A DNA stretch of 64,000 nt. Origin: Streptomyces sp. P9-A2. GTDB lineage: Bacteria; Actinomycetota; Actinomycetes; Streptomycetales; Streptomycetaceae. Positions 1-8,848 of this stretch are shown here, one piece after another. The position numbers and the translations under genes are program-made. Positions within the stretch are counted from its first letter, which is position 1, and each line of letters begins with the position of its first letter. The notes under the pieces are model-generated. The model was given only the letters and a program-made list of their open reading frames with translations. It ran no database searches and was not told the origin of the DNA. The stretch is from positions 7,440,001-7,504,000 of the forward strand of contig NZ_JAZIFX010000001.1 of NCBI RefSeq assembly GCF_036634175.1. Reading direction: 5' to 3'.

Positions 1-464
1 GCGGCGGCGCGGGGTCCAGCGTGGTCGAGCGCACGGTGTGGAGCTTGCCCAGCTCCCCGCTTCGCACGGCCTCCCGCGCGGCGACGAAGCCGGCGTCGAA
101 ACGGCGGTTGTAGCCGATCTGGATCGGCACGTCCCGGCCCTCGACCGCCTTCAGGACCTGCACGCCCTCGGCCATCGTGCGGGCCACCGGCTTCTCGCAG
201 AACACGGGGACGCCCGCCTCGACACAGGCGAGGATCAGCCCCGGGTGGGCGTCGGTCGCCGCGGCGATCACCACGCCGTCCACGCCGGCGGCGAGCACGG
301 CCTCGGGGGAGTCCGCGACCTCGGCGTCGAACCGTTCGGCGGCGGCCTTCGCGGCGTCCGCGAACGGGTCGGAGACGACGAGCGACTCGACGGCGTCGAG
401 TCCGGAGAGGGTCTCGGCGTGGAAGGCGCCGATGCGGCCGAGACCGAGGATTCCGATGCGCATG
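1..464 (-). CDS. Gfo/Idh/MocA family oxidoreductase (inositol 2-dehydrogenase-like), cut by window edge
   Basis: The reverse strand encodes the N-terminal ~154 residues of an NAD(P)-dependent sugar/polyol dehydrogenase; the C-terminal part lies beyond base 1. The start at 464 gives MRIGILGLGRIG, the Rossmann dinucleotide-binding motif, followed by VVIAAATDAH and by the family's catalytic-region motif CEKPVA at about residue 93. GYNRRFD follows, as in myo-inositol 2-dehydrogenase-like members. It is the last visible gene of a minus-strand run with the SDR and the PhyH-like oxygenase, so probably one catabolic operon. Fold assignment is secure; the substrate (inositol or another sugar) is inference. 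Confidence 0.85.
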
Positions 465-539
465 GGGGTGGTGCTCCTTGGGTGCGGGGTGAGCGGGGTG
501 AGCGGGGCGTGCGGGGGGTCGTACGAGCGGGGAAGGCGG

Positions 540-1316
540 TCAGTCGAGGCCGCCGAGGACGTTCTGGTCCCAGTCGATCACAGAGCCGGTCACCACGCCG
601 GACCGGTCGGACAGCAGCAGGACCACGAAGTCGGCGATCTCGTCCGGCCGGCCGAGTCTGCCCATCGGCAGCCGGGCGGAGGCCCGCTCGCGCCAGTCGT
701 CGCCCGCGCCGTGGAAGGTGCGCTGGGTGGCGTCCTCGCCCTCGGTGGCGGTCCAGCCGATGTTCAGCCCGTTGATCCGGATCCGGTCCCAGCGGTGGGC
801 GTGCGCTGCGTTGCGGGTCAGGCCGATGAGGCCGGCCTTCGCGGCGACGTAGGGGGCCAGGAAGGGCTGCCCGCCGTGCGCCGACGAGGTGATGATGTTG
901 ACGATCGTGCCGGGTTCCTCGCGCCGCACCATGTCCGCGACGGCGGCCTGCATGGCGAAGAACGGTGCCTTGAGGTTGATCGCGATGTGCTGGTCGAACA
1001 GCTCCGGGGTGGTGTCCAGCAGTGTTCCGCGCGAGGTCAGCCCCGCCGAGTTGACCAGGCAGTCGACCCGGCCGTACGCCCGGACCACCTTGGCGACGGA
1101 GTCCTTGGCCTGTTCGGCGTCGGCCAGGTCGGCGCGGACGAACATCGCCCTGCCGCCCGTGGCGGCAAGCTCCGCCACCAGGGCCTCACCGGGTGCGGGG
1201 CGGCGCCCGGTGACGGCCACCGCCGCTCCCTCGCGCACCGCGGCCCGCGCGACGGCGGCACCGACGCCCTGGCTGCCGCCGTTGACGAGGACGATCCTGT
1301 CGTCGAGAAGTCCCAT
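540..1316 (-). CDS. SDR family oxidoreductase
   Basis: A 258-residue classical short-chain dehydrogenase/reductase. It starts MGLLDDRIVLVNGGSQGVG, with the glycine-rich cofactor motif at about residues 13-19, an NSAG-type motif in VNSAG, a catalytic Ser in the TSSAHGG segment and the YVAAK Tyr/Lys pair. Length is typical of the family. The ATG at 1316 begins the domain; a much longer open frame upstream overlaps the PhyH-like gene and is a high-GC artefact. It sits between the Gfo/Idh gene and the PhyH-like gene on the same strand, fitting oxidation of a hydroxylated sugar-like substrate. The exact substrate cannot be told. Confidence 0.88.
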   Translation of the reverse strand: MGLLDDRIVLVNGGSQGVGAAVARAAVREGAAVAVTGRRPAPGEALVAELAATGGRAMFVRADLADAEQAKDSVAKVVRAYGRVDCLVNSAGLTSRGTLLDTTPELFDQHIAINLKAPFFAMQAAVADMVRREEPGTIVNIITSSAHGGQPFLAPYVAAKAGLIGLTRNAAHAHRWDRIRINGLNIGWTATEGEDATQRTFHGAGDDWRERASARLPMGRLGRPDEIADFVVLLLSDRSGVVTGSVIDWDQNVLGGLD

Positions 1317-1393
1317 GCCGTTCGGGGTCCTTTCCGTTCCTGAGCCGGTCGCGCGGGAGAGTGGGACGGGAGGGTGGGAGGCGGAGCGCGGTG

Positions 1394-2581
1394 TCAGCTC
1401 TCGCGCCGCTCGGTGCCGGCCCGCAGTGCCTCCCGCAGGGTCCGCACGGTCCAGCCCTCGCGCAGCGCCCGCCGGACGAGGTCCGCCTGCGAGGGCGGGG
1501 CCATACCGTCGACCGGCGGGTCGTTGTCGAGGTTGGTGGGGAAGGGGTAGCCCTCGGCGCTCGCCGCGATCACGTTCTCCTGCCACTGCTCGCCGGCGCC
1601 CTCGGCCCGTGCTCTGAGCAGCACCGGGTAGACGGCTGCCGTCACGGTCTCGCGGTCCACCGTCTCCATGGCACGCCCGAACGCGGAGGACACCTGGAGC
1701 AGGTTGGCCATGCGCCGGATGTCCGCCGAGCGGTTGGCGCCGGCGGCGTGGAACAGGGCCGGGTTGAAGAAGACCGCGTCGCCCTTGGCGAGCGGCAGCT
1801 GCACGTGGTGTTCCTCGAAGTACTCCTGGAACTCGGGGAGCCGCCAGGCGAGGTAGCCGGGCCCGTACTTCTGCGAGTGCGGCAGGTACAGCGTGGGGCC
1901 GGACTCGACGGGCATGTCGCAGTGTGCGACCGCGCCCTGCAGGGTGAGCACGGGGGAGAGGTGGTGTACGTGCGCCGGGTAGGCGGCGGCGACCTCGTTG
2001 GAGAGGAAGCCGAGGTGGTAGTCGCGGTGCACGGTCTGGGCGGCGCCACCCGGGTTGACCACGTTCACCTGGGAGGTGACCTGGTAGCCGGGGCCGAGCC
2101 AGGCCGCGGACACCAGGGCGATCACGTCGTTGGCGTAGTAGTCGGCGAATGCCTGCGGGTCGTGGAGGGCGGCCTTCTCCAGGGCGTTCCACACCCGGTC
2201 GTTGGCGCCCGGCTTGGCGAAGTGGTCGCCGGAGGTGGCACCCGTGGCACGCTGCTGGGCGATCAGGGCGTCGAACACGGCGGTGGCCCGGTCCACGACC
2301 GCCGGGTCGGGGAAGGCACCCCGGACGACCACGATGCCGGGGCCGTCGGTGAGGGCGCGCACCAGCTCGGCCTGAGCCTCGCGGCGGTCCGCGAGGGCGA
2401 GCCGGTCGGCGTCGTAGAGCAGCACGTTCCGTTCCACGGCGGCCGCGAGCGGGTGGGCGGCACGGTCCGTGGTCCGCTCGACCAGGGCACGGAAGGCGTC
2501 CAGGTCGCAGTCCTGCTCGGACAGCCAGGGCCGCTGCTCGGCGGACGGCTGGACCGGGGTGGAAGCGGTGGAGAAGGACAT
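1394..2581 (-). CDS. Phytanoyl-CoA dioxygenase (PhyH)-like Fe(II)/2-oxoglutarate oxygenase
   Basis: A 395-residue protein with the PhyH jelly-roll core. VHRDYH at about residue 207 provides the HxD iron-binding pair; a distal His occurs in LFHAAGANRS with a following Arg suited to 2-oxoglutarate. IVVVRGAFPD near residue 106 is typical of the N-terminal part of PhyH proteins. It is the first gene of the minus-strand PhyH-SDR-Gfo/Idh group and is preceded by a palindromic operator-like site. Probably hydroxylates a small molecule for the neighbouring dehydrogenases; substrate unknown. The start at 2581 (MSFSTASTPV) is the first ATG of a good frame. Confidence 0.8.
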   Translation of the reverse strand: MSFSTASTPVQPSAEQRPWLSEQDCDLDAFRALVERTTDRAAHPLAAAVERNVLLYDADRLALADRREAQAELVRALTDGPGIVVVRGAFPDPAVVDRATAVFDALIAQQRATGATSGDHFAKPGANDRVWNALEKAALHDPQAFADYYANDVIALVSAAWLGPGYQVTSQVNVVNPGGAAQTVHRDYHLGFLSNEVAAAYPAHVHHLSPVLTLQGAVAHCDMPVESGPTLYLPHSQKYGPGYLAWRLPEFQEYFEEHHVQLPLAKGDAVFFNPALFHAAGANRSADIRRMANLLQVSSAFGRAMETVDRETVTAAVYPVLLRARAEGAGEQWQENVIAASAEGYPFPTNLDNDPPVDGMAPPSQADLVRRALREGWTVRTLREALRAGTERRES

Positions 2582-2620
2582 GGTCGTCCTTTCGGGTCAC
2601 GGGGGGACTCGGCTCTGTCA

Positions 2621-2640
2621 TTCTTGTCAGTACAAAGCCT
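2621..2640. promoter_or_regulatory. Operator-like palindrome upstream of the PhyH operon
   Basis: TTGTCAGTACAA at 2624-2635 is an inverted repeat (TTGT/ACAA) about 40 bases upstream of the PhyH-like start. Its flanks match a second site at 5801-5820: both have TCAT(C/T)CTTGTC, then ACAAA. The similarity suggests one regulator binds both sites. Candidates are the adjacent LacI-type regulator (2698) or the GntR-type regulator (5960). Confidence 0.55.
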
Positions 2641-2697
2641 TCGGGCAACCAGCAGCCAGCCATCAAAAACCCCTCAGAATTCTCAGGAGCCGGTCGT

Positions 2698-3732
2698 ATG
2701 GGCCATCCCTTCCCGATCAGGGAAATCGCACGTCAGGCAGGGTTGAGCGAGGCCACCGTCGACCGGGTGCTCAACGGCAGGGGCGGAGTACGGGACAGCA
2801 CCGCGCAGGAGGTGCGCCGGGCGATCGCCGACCTGGACCGGCAGCGCACCCAGGTCCGGCTGGTCGGCCGTACGTTCATGGTGGACATCGTGATGCAGTC
2901 GCCCGAGCGGTTCTCCACCGCCGTGCGGGCCGCCCTGGAGGCCGAACTGCCCGCGCTGCACCCGGCGGTGGTCCGCTCCCGCTTCCACTTCCGCGAGACC
3001 GGCCCGGCCGACGGACTGACCGGCGTCCTCGACCGGATCGCCCGGCGCGGTTCGCAGGGGGTGATCCTCAAGGCGCCGGACGTCCCCGGGGTCACCGAGG
3101 CCGTCGGACGGCTCGCCGCCGCGGGCATCCCGGTGGTGACCCTGGTGACCGACCTGCCCACCAGCGCCCGCGTCGGCTGCGTCGGCAGCGACAACCGGGC
3201 GGCCGGCGCGACCGCCGCGTACCTCGTGGGCCAGTGGCTGGGGGAGCGGCCCGGCAATGTGCTCACCAGCCTCAGCAGCGGATCCTTCCGCAACGAGGAG
3301 GAGCGCGAGATGGGTTTCCGCAGCACCATGCGCGCCCGCCACCCCCGGCGCACCCTCGTCGAGATCGCCGAGGGCCAGGGCCTGGACGCGACCCAGTACG
3401 ACCTCGTCCGGGCCGCCCTGGACCGCGACCCGGACATCCGTGCCGTCTACTCGATCGGCGGCGGCAACATCGCGACCCTGCGGGCCTTCGAGGACGCCGG
3501 GCGCGAGTGCGCCGTGTTCGTGGCCCACGACCTCGACCACGACAACGCCCGGCTGCTGCGCGAGCACCGGCTGTCCGCGGTGCTCCACCACGACCTGCGC
3601 CAGGACCTGCGCGAGGCCTGCCACATCGTGATGCGCGCGCACGGCGCCCTGCCACCGGCCGGCCCCACCCTCCCCTCCGCGATCCAGGTGGTCACCCCCT
3701 ACAACATGCCGCCCGGCACGGTGGCCGGGTGA
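2698..3732 (+). CDS. LacI family transcriptional regulator
   Basis: A 344-residue repressor-type protein. Residues ~5-30 form the LacI HTH (IREIARQAGLSEATVDRVLN, with the hinge-helix VLNG). The rest is a periplasmic-binding-protein-like sugar domain (GVILKAPDVPGV, SIGGGNIATLRA). AGGAG lies about 8 bases before the ATG. It is divergent from the PhyH-SDR-Gfo/Idh operon, and a palindromic site lies in the shared intergenic region, so it is likely a local repressor responding to the pathway substrate or product. That target assignment is inference from position. Confidence 0.9.
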   Translation: MGHPFPIREIARQAGLSEATVDRVLNGRGGVRDSTAQEVRRAIADLDRQRTQVRLVGRTFMVDIVMQSPERFSTAVRAALEAELPALHPAVVRSRFHFRETGPADGLTGVLDRIARRGSQGVILKAPDVPGVTEAVGRLAAAGIPVVTLVTDLPTSARVGCVGSDNRAAGATAAYLVGQWLGERPGNVLTSLSSGSFRNEEEREMGFRSTMRARHPRRTLVEIAEGQGLDATQYDLVRAALDRDPDIRAVYSIGGGNIATLRAFEDAGRECAVFVAHDLDHDNARLLREHRLSAVLHHDLRQDLREACHIVMRAHGALPPAGPTLPSAIQVVTPYNMPPGTVAG

Positions 3733-3971
3733 CGGCTCGCGGTGCAGGAGCCGCGGCCCGGGCGTGTATCCCCGTCCGGCGGGCCGGGGCTGCCCAAGGG
3801 CTGTCCCGTGATCCCCGGCGGGCGCGCGACGCCGGCTACGGCACCTCGCCGCGTTGTCGGAACGTCCACATACATCCAGTATCCGAACGCCCCTCCGTCT
3901 TGCGACGCACCGCATCCGACGCCGCGCGCTGGTCCACCACGGATCACGGGACAGCCCTTACCGTCGTGTGC

Positions 3972-4583
3972 ATGAGGAAACCGACCCCGGAAGGCGGGCC
4001 CGAGCGGCTGGTGACCCTCGCCGACGGCGTGTTCGCCATCGCCATCACCCTGCTCGTCCTGGACCTCTCCGTGCCGCAGGGGCTGAGCCCCGAGGAGTAC
4101 CACGACGCTCTGCGCGAACTGCTGCCCCACCTGGGCGCCTACGCGGTCAGCCTGGTGGTGCTGGCCGGCTTCTGGCGCGAGCACCGCGCGATCTTCCGCA
4201 CCGTCCGGCAGGTGGACGGACAGGTGATCTCGCTGACCGTGCTCGGCCTGGGCATCGCGGCACTGCTGCCGTTCCCGACCGCGCTGATCTCGGAGTACGG
4301 CGACGAGCGCGTCTCGGTGGTCATCTACTCGGCGGCGGTCGCCGCGCTCGGCGGGGTCCACCTCACGCTGGCCGTCCTCCTCGCCGGACGCCCCTGGCTG
4401 CGCGGCGACGCGGCCCCGGCGCGGGACGAGAAGCTCTCCATCGCCGACCTGGGCTCGACGGTGGCAGTGTTCCTCGTGACCATCCCGCTGGCGCTGGTCG
4501 TCGGGCCCGCCGCCATGTGGTGGTGGCTGGTGCTGGTGCCGCTGAAGGTCTGGCTGGGCCGCCGGGAGAGCGCGGCCCGCTGA
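3972..4583 (+). CDS. TMEM175-like (DUF1211) integral membrane protein
   Basis: A 203-residue protein with five to six hydrophobic helices. Helix 1 carries RLVTLADGVFAIAITLLVLD, the TMEM175/DUF1211 signature in which FSD is usual; here it is LAD. Bacterial TMEM175 proteins form potassium-permeable tetramers, but the replaced Phe/Ser of the filter-region motif makes channel function uncertain. Two WWW-rich helices close the C terminus. It is not obviously connected to the flanking catabolic genes and ends 4 bases from the convergent Gfo/Idh gene. Confidence 0.8.
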   Translation: MRKPTPEGGPERLVTLADGVFAIAITLLVLDLSVPQGLSPEEYHDALRELLPHLGAYAVSLVVLAGFWREHRAIFRTVRQVDGQVISLTVLGLGIAALLPFPTALISEYGDERVSVVIYSAAVAALGGVHLTLAVLLAGRPWLRGDAAPARDEKLSIADLGSTVAVFLVTIPLALVVGPAAMWWWLVLVPLKVWLGRRESAAR

Positions 4584-4587
4584 GACG

Positions 4588-5751
4588 TCAGGAGGAGGCG
4601 TCCACCGTCACCCACGCGCCGCTCTCGGCCGAGCGCACCATCGCGTCCAGCACGGCCGCGCTGCGCACGGCGTCGGCGAGTGTGGCGCCGTACGCGGTGT
4701 CCTCGGCGACGGAACGCAGGAAGCGGTGGGCCTCGATGACCTTCAGGTCGTCGTAGCCCATCGCGTTCGCCGCGCCCGGCTGGAACGCGCCGAACTCGCC
4801 GTCGCCCGGACCGACATGGACCGTGCTCACCGGCTGGTCCTGGTAGGCGGTGCCGCGGCTGACGCCGAGTTCGTTCATCCGGCGGAAGTCCCAGAACACG
4901 GCGCCCTTGGTGCCGTGCACCTCGAAGCCGTAGTTGTTCTGCTCGCCGACCGAGACCCGGCAGGCCTCCAGCACCCCGCGCGCGCCGGAGGCGAAGCGCA
5001 GCAGGCAGTTGACGTAGTCCTCGTTCTCCACCGGGCCGAGTTCGCCGCCGGCGGCGCGGGAGTGGCCGGCCGTGGCGCCTGCCGGGCGGGCCCGCTCGGG
5101 CAGGAAGATCGCCGTGTCGGCGGTCAGCGAGGCGATGTCGCCGAGCAGGAAGCGGGCCAGGTCGGCGCCGTGCGAGGCCAGGTCGCCGAGCACTCCGCTG
5201 CCGCCGCGCTCCCGCTCGTAGCGCCAGGTCAGGGCGGACTCGGGGTGGGCGGCGTAGTCGCTGAACAGACGGATGCGGGCGTGGGTGACGGTCCCGATGT
5301 CGCCGGCGACGATCAGCGCGCGGGCCGCCTCGACGGCGGGTGCGTTGCGGTAGTTGAAGCCGACCGCGCTGCGGACGCCGGCCTTCTCGGCGGCGTCCGC
5401 CACCGCGCGGGCGTCGTCGGCGGTGAGACCGACCGGCTTCTCGATCCAGATGTGCTTGCCGGCCTCGGCCATCGCGACGCCGATCTCACGGTGCAGGAAG
5501 TTCGGGGCCGTGATGCTGACCGCCTGGATGCGAGGGTCGGCGGCCACGTCGCGCCAGTCGCGGGTGGTGCGGGCGAACCCGAACTGCGCGGCGGCCTCCT
5601 CGGCCCGGCCCGGTACCTCCTCCGCGACCGTGATCAGTTCCGGGCGCAGGGCAAGCTGCGGATAGTGGTGCGGCACCCGCGCGTACGCCTGGGTGTGCAC
5701 CCGTCCCATCCAGCCGAATCCGATGACGGCGACACCGAGCGTATCCACCAT
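4588..5751 (-). CDS. Gfo/Idh/MocA family oxidoreductase
   Basis: A 387-residue complete NAD(P)-dependent dehydrogenase. GVAVIGFGWMG at the N terminus is the Rossmann motif, and IEKPVGLT at about residue 96 is the family's EKP catalytic-region motif. VGFNYRNAPAV and the C-terminal alpha/beta substrate domain follow at normal length. It has its own upstream region carrying a palindromic site (5807-5818) almost the same as that before the PhyH operon, so it is probably co-regulated with that operon. Substrate is likely a sugar, polyol or related hydroxy compound, by context only. Confidence 0.9.
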   Translation of the reverse strand: MVDTLGVAVIGFGWMGRVHTQAYARVPHHYPQLALRPELITVAEEVPGRAEEAAAQFGFARTTRDWRDVAADPRIQAVSITAPNFLHREIGVAMAEAGKHIWIEKPVGLTADDARAVADAAEKAGVRSAVGFNYRNAPAVEAARALIVAGDIGTVTHARIRLFSDYAAHPESALTWRYERERGGSGVLGDLASHGADLARFLLGDIASLTADTAIFLPERARPAGATAGHSRAAGGELGPVENEDYVNCLLRFASGARGVLEACRVSVGEQNNYGFEVHGTKGAVFWDFRRMNELGVSRGTAYQDQPVSTVHVGPGDGEFGAFQPGAANAMGYDDLKVIEAHRFLRSVAEDTAYGATLADAVRSAAVLDAMVRSAESGAWVTVDASS

Positions 5752-5800
5752 GAGAGCCCTTCCTCGGACCGTTCCGTACCCGGATCGTTCCCTGTTCCGT

Positions 5801-5820
5801 TCATCCTTGTCCAGACAAAC
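5801..5820. promoter_or_regulatory. Operator-like palindrome upstream of Gfo/Idh gene
   Basis: TTGTCCAGACAA at 5807-5818 has 5-base arms (TTGTC/GACAA) around a 2-base centre, about 55 bases before the minus-strand Gfo/Idh start. It closely matches the site at 2624-2635, including flanking TCAT.CTTGTC. GntR-type operators often have GT(N)AC cores, so the divergent GntR gene at 5960 is a plausible binder; the LacI protein is an alternative. Confidence 0.55.
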
Positions 5821-5959
5821 CTTGAGTGTGCACGAGTGAGGGTGTCAAGGAGCGGACCGGGTGGGCGGTATTTGTCCGCAATGGAGCGAAAGAAATCGGT
5901 GACCATTCTGTTTGGCTGGGCCTAGGGCCACCAGGCACCCACTCAGGGTGAGAGCGACG

Positions 5960-6604
5960 ATGCCTGACCAAGGCCGCCCGAGCACCGGGGAGCAGGTCAA
6001 GCGGCATGCCTTCGCGCAGCTGCGACAAGCGATCCTGCGCGGTGACATGGCGCCGGCCCAGCGGCTGGTGGAGAACGAGCTCGCCGAGCAGTTCGGGGTG
6101 ACCCGGGCCGGAATCCGGGCCGCGCTCATCGATCTGGAGGTCCAGGGCCTGGTCGAGCGGATCCGCAACCGCGGCTCACGGGTGCGGGTGGTGACCGTGG
6201 AGGAAGCGGTCGCCATCACCGAATGCCGGATGGCCCTCGAAGGACTGTGCGCCGCCATTACCGCCGCCACGGCCGACGACGCGCAACTGGACCGGCTCAC
6301 CGAACTGGGCACGGTGATGATCCAGGACGTGGCCGACGGCGAACCCCCCACCTACCACTCCCAGCTCAGCCAGGAACTCCACACTCGCATCCAGGAGTTC
6401 TCCGGTCAGCGGACCGCCGTGGCCCTGCTGGACCGCCTCAACGGCCAACTGGTCCGCCACCGATTCCAGTTGGCGCTCAGGCCGGGACGCTCGCAGCACT
6501 CCCTGATCGAGCATCTGGCCCTGATCGAAGCGATCAGGGCCAGGGACCCCGAGGCGGCCGTCCGCGCCCACCCCACCAGCGTGATCGAGGCCCTGCGCGG
6601 CTGA
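5960..6604 (+). CDS. GntR family (FadR-type, FCD domain) transcriptional regulator
   Basis: A 214-residue regulator. Residues ~10-75 form the winged HTH (ELAEQFGVTRAGIRAALIDL, ending in the wing RIRNRGSRV). The C terminus is an all-helical FCD ligand domain (ECRMALEGLCAAI, ending HLALIEAIRARDPEAA). The ATG at 5960 is chosen because MPDQGRPSTGEQ leads directly into the domain; an upstream frame start adds 16 unconserved residues. It is divergent from the Gfo/Idh gene and probably controls it. The 3' end is followed immediately by a broken VOC-family gene. Confidence 0.88.
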   Translation: MPDQGRPSTGEQVKRHAFAQLRQAILRGDMAPAQRLVENELAEQFGVTRAGIRAALIDLEVQGLVERIRNRGSRVRVVTVEEAVAITECRMALEGLCAAITAATADDAQLDRLTELGTVMIQDVADGEPPTYHSQLSQELHTRIQEFSGQRTAVALLDRLNGQLVRHRFQLALRPGRSQHSLIEHLALIEAIRARDPEAAVRAHPTSVIEALRG

Positions 6605-6700
6605 CCGGATCGTCCCCGAGTCCTCTACGTCCACGAACCCGGCGGCGACCGCGTCGAGTTGTGCAACCCGCTCACCCGCCTGGTGCTCGCGCCCGACTGA
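6605..6700 (+). pseudogene. C-terminal remnant of a VOC (glyoxalase/extradiol dioxygenase) family gene
   Basis: Directly after the GntR stop, the frame starting at 6605 reads PDRPRVLYVHEPGGDRVEL, then 12 more residues to a TGA at 6698-6700. VHEPGGDRVEL matches the end of vicinal-oxygen-chelate enzymes, including the metal-ligand Glu of (D/E)PxGxRxE(L/I). No start codon or upstream domain remains; the preceding codons belong to the GntR gene in another frame. Probably the stump of a deleted enzyme gene of the catabolic cluster. Confidence 0.55.
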
Positions 6701-6982
6701 CCGCCGATCACCTGGACGGAGGCCGAGCGGGCGACGGCACGCAGGCGGTGTCGAAGCGTTCCGGGCGGGTCACCTCGCCGTCCACCGTCCGCCGAGCGCG
6801 GGGAACGGGAGGTGCCGGTGGCAGCGAAGGCGTGGCGCGAGCTGACGGAGAGCGTGGCCGGGCCGGGAGTCACGCCGCCCGAGCCGCGACCGCAGGCACC
6901 CCGCGCCCGCCGTCCCCGGGCCGCCTTCCGCATGCGGTAGGGTTGACCTGCGTGATCATGCGGGACGCCGCGCGGAACGCAT

Positions 6983-7113
<131 letters not shown>

Positions 7114-7155
7114 CATTCTTGGGGACCAGTTGGGGACCGGCGTCCTTGACCGAGG

Positions 7156-8373
7156 TCAGCGGGCCGCGACGATCGGGCTCGGCAGCGAGCGTGGCGCGCG
7201 CAGCGCGCTGAGGTGGGCGGAGAGCGCCGCCCCGGCGGCGGTGATCTTGTGTACGTCCGGGTGGAGGTAGCGCTGGGTGGTGGTCAGTGATCCGTGGCCG
7301 GCGATCCTGCGCAGGACGTGTACTTGGACTCCGGCGTCGGCGAACCAGGTCAGTCCGGTGTGCCGGAGGTCGTGGCGGCGCAGGTGCTCGTAGCCGAGCT
7401 TGGTGACCACGTCGTCCCAGTGTGTGGCGTCGCGCAGGACGGCGGTGGAGATGCGTCCGCCACGCGGGCCGGTGAACAGGCGGGCATCGGGATCGGGGCC
7501 GGCGGACAGGATGCGCTGGGCGATGAGGGGGCGGATCTCCTCGACGATGGGGACCTTGCGGGCCCGTTTGCCCTTGGTGCCCTTGTCGGTCAGTCCGCCG
7601 GGCGCGGGTGTGGTCTGACGCCGCACGGTCCAGATCCACTGGGTGGTGTCGATGTCTCCGACGCGGCAGCCTGAGACCTCGCCGATCCGTGCGGCGGTGC
7701 ACGCGGCGAAGATGACCACGTCTCCCCAGCCGCGGTACTGGTCGTGGGAGGCGGCCACGAGCGCGTCGGCCAGTGCGAGGAGGGTCTCCCAGTCGGGCAG
7801 GGCCAGCGCGCGTGGGTCGAGGAGTTCGTCCTCGGCCTGCTTGTAGAGCTTCTGCCAGCCGGTCACCCGGGCGGGGTTGACCTTGATGATGCCGTCTCGG
7901 ACTGCCTGCTCCATGACGCGGACCAGGACGGCAATGGTGTTCTTCACCGTGGAGCGGCTGTGCTCGTCTGCGATCCAGTTCTGCACGATGCGGTCGACGA
8001 CACCATTGGTGATCATCCGCACCGCGAGGTGGCCCAGGGCGGGGACAACGCGCATCCGCCACCCCGCGAGGTAGGGGTGCAGCGTTTTCAACTCCAGGCC
8101 GCGCAGGGCCAGGTCCATGTTCGCTTCGCCGTATTCGGCGAGCTTCATGGTGGCCAGTGACGGGCTCAGGCCGGTCTGTGCGGCCTCGATGATGGCCTGG
8201 AGCCATTCCTGGGCCTCTTCTTCGCTGTCCTTTCCCTCGGACAGTGACTGGCGGCGCTTGCTGGTCGGATCGGTCCACCGGACGCGTGCCCGATACGGAG
8301 TGGGGCGATCAGGACGGTACTCGATATCGGTGGAGAGCCGGACACCGACAGGAACGTTGGTCTTATCGGCCAT
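7156..8373 (-). CDS. int: Tyrosine-type site-specific integrase
   Basis: A 405-residue phage/AICE-type integrase. It has an N-terminal AP2-like arm (YRARVRWTDPTSKRRQSL), a SAM-like core-binding domain (~70-170) and the catalytic domain. That domain carries Arg in AARIGEVSGCRVGD, the HxxR box in RRHDLRHTGLTWF, GHGSLTTTQRYLHPD with the third conserved His, and the nucleophile Tyr in QRYLHP. Its 3' end points at tRNA-Pro 100 bases away, the usual arrangement. The start codon overlaps the stop of an excisionase remnant (TAA at 8363-8365), implying an ancestral xis-int operon. All catalytic residues appear present, so the enzyme may still work. Confidence 0.93.
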   Translation of the reverse strand: MADKTNVPVGVRLSTDIEYRPDRPTPYRARVRWTDPTSKRRQSLSEGKDSEEEAQEWLQAIIEAAQTGLSPSLATMKLAEYGEANMDLALRGLELKTLHPYLAGWRMRVVPALGHLAVRMITNGVVDRIVQNWIADEHSRSTVKNTIAVLVRVMEQAVRDGIIKVNPARVTGWQKLYKQAEDELLDPRALALPDWETLLALADALVAASHDQYRGWGDVVIFAACTAARIGEVSGCRVGDIDTTQWIWTVRRQTTPAPGGLTDKGTKGKRARKVPIVEEIRPLIAQRILSAGPDPDARLFTGPRGGRISTAVLRDATHWDDVVTKLGYEHLRRHDLRHTGLTWFADAGVQVHVLRRIAGHGSLTTTQRYLHPDVHKITAAGAALSAHLSALRAPRSLPSPIVAAR

Positions 8374-8464
8374 TGAGCCCCTTGCTCGGGACGGTACGTC
8401 GGTGGCGGAGCCATTCCTCGACGTCGAGGGCGCTGTACATGACGACGCGTTCCGAGAGCATCAC
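8363..8464 (-). pseudogene. Excisionase (HTH_17-like) C-terminal remnant
   Basis: The frame overlapping the integrase start encodes SERVVMYSALDVEEWLRHRR, resembling the C-terminal end of excisionase-type HTH_17 proteins (basic/aromatic strand, then DVExWL helix). It ends at TAA 8363-8365 inside the integrase ATG region, as coupled xis-int pairs do. Upstream, the frame has no good start and hits a stop, and the opposite strand carries an IS701 transposase end. The N-terminal HTH therefore seems to have been lost. Confidence 0.45.
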
Positions 8465-8690
8465 GCCTTCCTCGCCGCCCTGGCCGCCCAGGAACGCGAA
8501 AAAGGGGCCCCGACGACGACACTCCCGACCTCGTGGACCTCACGCCGGCCGAGATCCGCCGTCTCCTGGCAGCTGAACCCCCGCACCGTCCCACACGCCG
8601 CGACCACACCCTGAACTGGTCACGGTGGAGACGACGCCACCAGACACGCGCCCGCCAGAGCCACTACGAACGACGCGGCTACCTATTCGC
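8450..8690 (+). pseudogene. IS701-family transposase C-terminal remnant (frameshifted)
   Basis: FREHHAFLAALAAQEREKG (from 8450) and, after a frame change near 8525, LTPAEIRRLLAAEPPHRP then WSRWRRRHQTRARQSHYERR match the conserved end of Streptomyces IS701-type DDE transposases, where EIRRLL and WRRRHQ.RAR..HY are typical. Everything upstream of this piece is missing and the reading frame is broken. It overlaps the excisionase remnant on the other strand, pinpointing where the element's xis was damaged. Confidence 0.6.
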
Positions 8691-8848
8691 CGGGGCGCGG
8701 TGGCAAAGTCCGTCCCGCGCACCCGCCCTCCCCGCTACACTCCACGCCACCAGGCCGCTGACCAGCCAAGATACCGAACTACGGCTGGAATACTACGAGG
8801 AACGCACCGACAGTGCCGAGGCGATGATCTGGTGGTCGATGAGCATGG

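Noticed and set aside
540..2666. A 708-codon minus-strand frame joining the SDR to upstream sequence
   Set aside because: The upstream ~450 codons are Arg/Gly/Pro-rich, overlap the PhyH-like gene in another frame, and lack any motif. The SDR starts at 1316.
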